NCBI GenBank assembly: GCA_023417065.1
Contig: JAEZGH010000048.1
Coordinates: 1 to 64,000, forward strand
DNA length: 64,000 nucleotides
Reading direction: 5' to 3'
Origin: Bacteroidota bacterium
GTDB taxonomy: Bacteria > Bacteroidota > Bacteroidia > Cytophagales > Cyclobacteriaceae
The notes under the pieces are model-generated. The model worked only from the letters and a program-made list of their open reading frames with translations. It was not told where the DNA came from and made no database searches. The position numbers and the translations under genes were made by a program. Below, piece after piece: positions 61,969-64,000 of the stretch (its first letter is position 1; each line of letters begins with the position of its first letter).

Positions 61969-62964
61969 TCAATCTTTTTGTGAGAGAAGATCAAGCTGCG
62001 ACTTGATGGAATTGATTTCTGCACCAACATTAACAATACTTTGCAGGTTCTGCAGCTTATTTAACACTTCTTTCAGGAAATTTTTGTGCCCGGAAGACTC
62101 CGGGTGAAATGGTCTGTGATTCAAAGCAGCCTGGATCTTCCGCCATTCAGTAATGAATTCACGCGTCGGTGCATCCAGGTACGTTTCCGTGAAGCGCTCC
62201 CAGATATATTCCTCGGCAACAGCTGACGGATGGATCATGTCGCTGTCGTAAAAACGGTAGTCGCGCAGATCATCCATCATGATTTCGTACGCCGGGAAGT
62301 AGTCCACGCCGGCGAATGCTTCCACAAGCTGATGACAGGCTACGCGCAAGACGGACTTGCTCACGCTGTTGAGTGGGAGGGTGTCTTTGATGTGGCGAAC
62401 CGGACTGACGGTGAGGATGATTTTCACTCCAGCGTTGGCTGCCTGCAGCTGGGTGTGAATTTCCGCGAATGACGCCAGAATCTCATCAACGGTTAGCAGC
62501 CGTTTTTCGAAATCAGCCGACGGGCGCTTGTGACAGTTGGCAACGATGTGTCCGGAGTCTTTTAACTGGTAGACCCATGCCGTACCATAGGTCACGATAA
62601 TGACGTCGGTTGTCGGCAGCTCCTTATTGACATTATTAATCTGTGTACGGATACGGTTTTCAAGTGCTTCCCGCGAAAGAGCCGAAAACTCCGAATGGAG
62701 GTCGTGGTTGTGATGAACGTCCTGGCGGGCGTAGTACGTAAAATCCGGGGGTGTTTGCCGGTTCAGGGCGTAGTTGAGCATACGGTGGATCGAAATCGGA
62801 TTGTAAATCACGCCAAATGGGTTGGGGACGGCCGTGAATTTCGTTTTTACGAGGCGTTCGCCGATGGCGTCGGAGAAGCATGACCCCAGCGTCAGAAAGC
62901 AGGTTTTTAGCCCGGACAGGGTGGCGGCGGGCGGGACTGAGAGTTCGGTTCTAAATGGCTTCAT
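61969..62964 (-). CDS. GSCFA-domain protein
   Basis: A 331-residue protein of the GSCFA family (named for its first motif), a SGNH-like hydrolase fold: residues 27-31 read GSCFS, the block II-like YGTAWVYQ is near 125, and the C-terminal block DMIHPS could supply the catalytic Asp/His. This suggests an esterase or acyltransferase activity, but none has been shown. The last 40 residues form a predicted coiled coil (LLKEVLNKLQNLQSIVNVGAEI-like). It is transcribed with the YyaL-type gene and divergent from nagB. Confidence 0.9.
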   Translation of the reverse strand: MKPFRTELSVPPAATLSGLKTCFLTLGSCFSDAIGERLVKTKFTAVPNPFGVIYNPISIHRMLNYALNRQTPPDFTYYARQDVHHNHDLHSEFSALSREALENRIRTQINNVNKELPTTDVIIVTYGTAWVYQLKDSGHIVANCHKRPSADFEKRLLTVDEILASFAEIHTQLQAANAGVKIILTVSPVRHIKDTLPLNSVSKSVLRVACHQLVEAFAGVDYFPAYEIMMDDLRDYRFYDSDMIHPSAVAEEYIWERFTETYLDAPTREFITEWRKIQAALNHRPFHPESSGHKNFLKEVLNKLQNLQSIVNVGAEINSIKSQLDLLSQKD

Positions 62965-63010
62965 AAATTTATGTTACCGCAAACACTTTAGAATTTCGCG
63001 GATTTTGTGC

Positions 63011-63018
63011 TATTTTTG
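63011..63018 (+). promoter_or_regulatory. -7 element of nagB (TATTTTTG)
   Basis: TATTTTTG is a full match to TAnnTTTG, 34 bp before the ATG at 63052. Confidence 0.5.
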
Positions 63019-63051
63019 CCTACGGCAACTCAGGCATAAACTATATCAAAT

Positions 63052-64000
63052 ATGAACAACGATCTTTCAGCTTCAGAAAAAATTCCGGTGAAAATATTTG
63101 CAACCTCCGAGCAGGGATCGGTGTTCGTTGCCCGGGAAATTGCGGCGTTGATTCGTACGCGCCAGAAGGAAGGTAAACCGGTCGTTTTGGGCCTTGCTAC
63201 GGGGTCGACGCCCACACGGCTTTATGCCGAACTGGTTAAAATGCACCAGAAGGAAGGGCTGAGCTTTAAGAATGTCTATACCTTCAACCTCGACGAGTAC
63301 TACCCCATGAATCCTGCGGCCCTGCAAAGCTACGTGCGGTTTATGCAGGAGCACCTCTTTGCCCATATTGATATACCAAAAAAGAATATTCACATCCCCG
63401 ACGGACAGCTTAAGAAGGAGGAAATACAGGAGTATTGCCGCGCGTATGAGGAAAAGATTGATGCCCTGGGCGGCATTGATATACAGATCCTGGGGATCGG
63501 CCGTACAGGCCATATAGGCTTCAACGAGCCTGGTTCATCCGAAAAGTCACTGACACGCCTGGTAACGCTTGACCAGGTGACGCGCCTGGATGCGGCGAGC
63601 GATTTCTTCGGCGACGAGAATGTTCCGCTGAAGGCCATCACAATGGGCGTGGGTAGTATTATGAAAGCCGCACGGGTCTTTATGATGGCCTGGGGCGAAG
63701 GAAAAGCCGCGGTGATCAGAAAGGCGGTTGAGGGACCAATTACCGATCAGATTCCGTCATCATTTCTCCAGAAGCACCGCGACTGTACCGTCGTCCTCGA
63801 TGAAGCTGCGGCTTCCGGGCTAACACGCCTGAAAACACCATGGCTGCTTACTAATATCGAATGGGATGATCGTATGATCCGCAAGGCGGTGGTCTGGTTG
63901 TGCCAGCACATCAACAAGCCTGTGTTAAAGCTCACGAACAATGATTACATGGAGCACGGCATGGGAGATATCATTACGGAGTTTGGCTCGGCTTATAAGG
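63052..64000 (+). CDS. nagB: Glucosamine-6-phosphate deaminase, long form, 3' end outside window
   Basis: An open frame with start ATG at 63052 (MNNDLSASEKIPVKIFATSE) runs to the end of the window (316 codons seen). It has the NagB motifs: ATGSTPTRLY, the catalytic aspartate in FNLDEYY, GIGRTGHIGFNEP and AITMGVGSIMKA. After about residue 265 it goes on past the usual NagB end with TPWLLTNIEWDDRMIRKAVV and LKLTNNDY, as in the roughly 640-residue Bacteroidota proteins that carry a C-terminal PIG-L/LmbE-like deacetylase domain. It converts glucosamine-6-phosphate to fructose-6-phosphate and ammonia; the second domain may deacetylate a sugar. Confidence 0.92.
   Translation, partial: MNNDLSASEKIPVKIFATSEQGSVFVAREIAALIRTRQKEGKPVVLGLATGSTPTRLYAELVKMHQKEGLSFKNVYTFNLDEYYPMNPAALQSYVRFMQEHLFAHIDIPKKNIHIPDGQLKKEEIQEYCRAYEEKIDALGGIDIQILGIGRTGHIGFNEPGSSEKSLTRLVTLDQVTRLDAASDFFGDENVPLKAITMGVGSIMKAARVFMMAWGEGKAAVIRKAVEGPITDQIPSSFLQKHRDCTVVLDEAAASGLTRLKTPWLLTNIEWDDRMIRKAVVWLCQHINKPVLKLTNNDYMEHGMGDIITEFGSAYK

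Overview
The window is a chromosomal stretch of a member of the Bacteroidota, most likely a Cytophagales-type gliding or secreting aerobe. The evidence is: TAnnTTTG-type -7 promoter elements in front of many genes; several very large secreted proteins ending in type IX secretion (T9SS) sorting domains or a gliding-motility-associated C-terminus; a fused CcoN-CcoO cytochrome oxidase subunit; a GSCFA protein; a glucosamine-6-phosphate deaminase with the long C-terminal extension seen in this phylum; and a DnaG primase without zinc ligands. Base composition is near 50 % GC. I cannot name the species.

Region 1-16.5 kb is a low-oxygen respiration island. It holds a DJ-1/PfpI protein, a tandem universal stress protein, the copper ATPase CcoI, CcoS, HemN, a thioredoxin, a CoA-transferase/hydrolase, then ccoNO-ccoQ-ccoP-ccoG-ccoH and a SafE/TauE-like membrane protein. 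These make and assemble a cbb3-type high-affinity oxidase. The island ends with a two-gene signalling unit: a soluble PAS histidine kinase whose PAS domain keeps the FixL haem-ligand pattern, and a response regulator whose receiver is fused to a complete CRP/FNR-type DNA-binding module. FNR-like palindromes (ATGAT-N4-ATCAT type) lie in front of the stress protein, ccoNO and the kinase/second stress protein. I propose a self-contained oxygen-sensing circuit in which FixL, FixJ and FixK functions are carried by two polypeptides.

16.5-34 kb holds an MFS exporter, the tesA/ybbA/ybbP set (lysophospholipase and ABC exporter), a gliding-associated PKD protein, a CAT-anticodon tRNA with an unusual T-loop, a probably frameshifted small membrane protein gene, an unknown secreted protein, an intergenic repeat cluster, a TPR histidine kinase with its NarL-type regulator, a membrane class III nucleotide cyclase, an AraC regulator and an SDR oxidoreductase. 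34-49.5 kb holds a Kazal-domain peptide, a 1322-residue FG-GAP protein, a VOC protein, a HAD phosphatase overlapping an M50 membrane protease, two more T9SS cargo proteins (one an M43 metalloprotease), a PASTA protein, D-Ala-D-Ala ligase, and an overlapping NifU/Mrp iron-sulfur pair.

49.5-64 kb is mostly housekeeping: dnaG, ribBA, an unknown secreted protein, surE, then a 1.6-kb gene-free tract of duplicated and palindromic repeats, a small disordered protein, priA, a membrane protein with a GT51-like motif, a thioredoxin-domain YyaL-type protein, a GSCFA protein and the start of a nagB-type gene that runs off the window. Intergenic stretches under 300 bases that are not listed showed me nothing beyond the promoter and terminator elements given.
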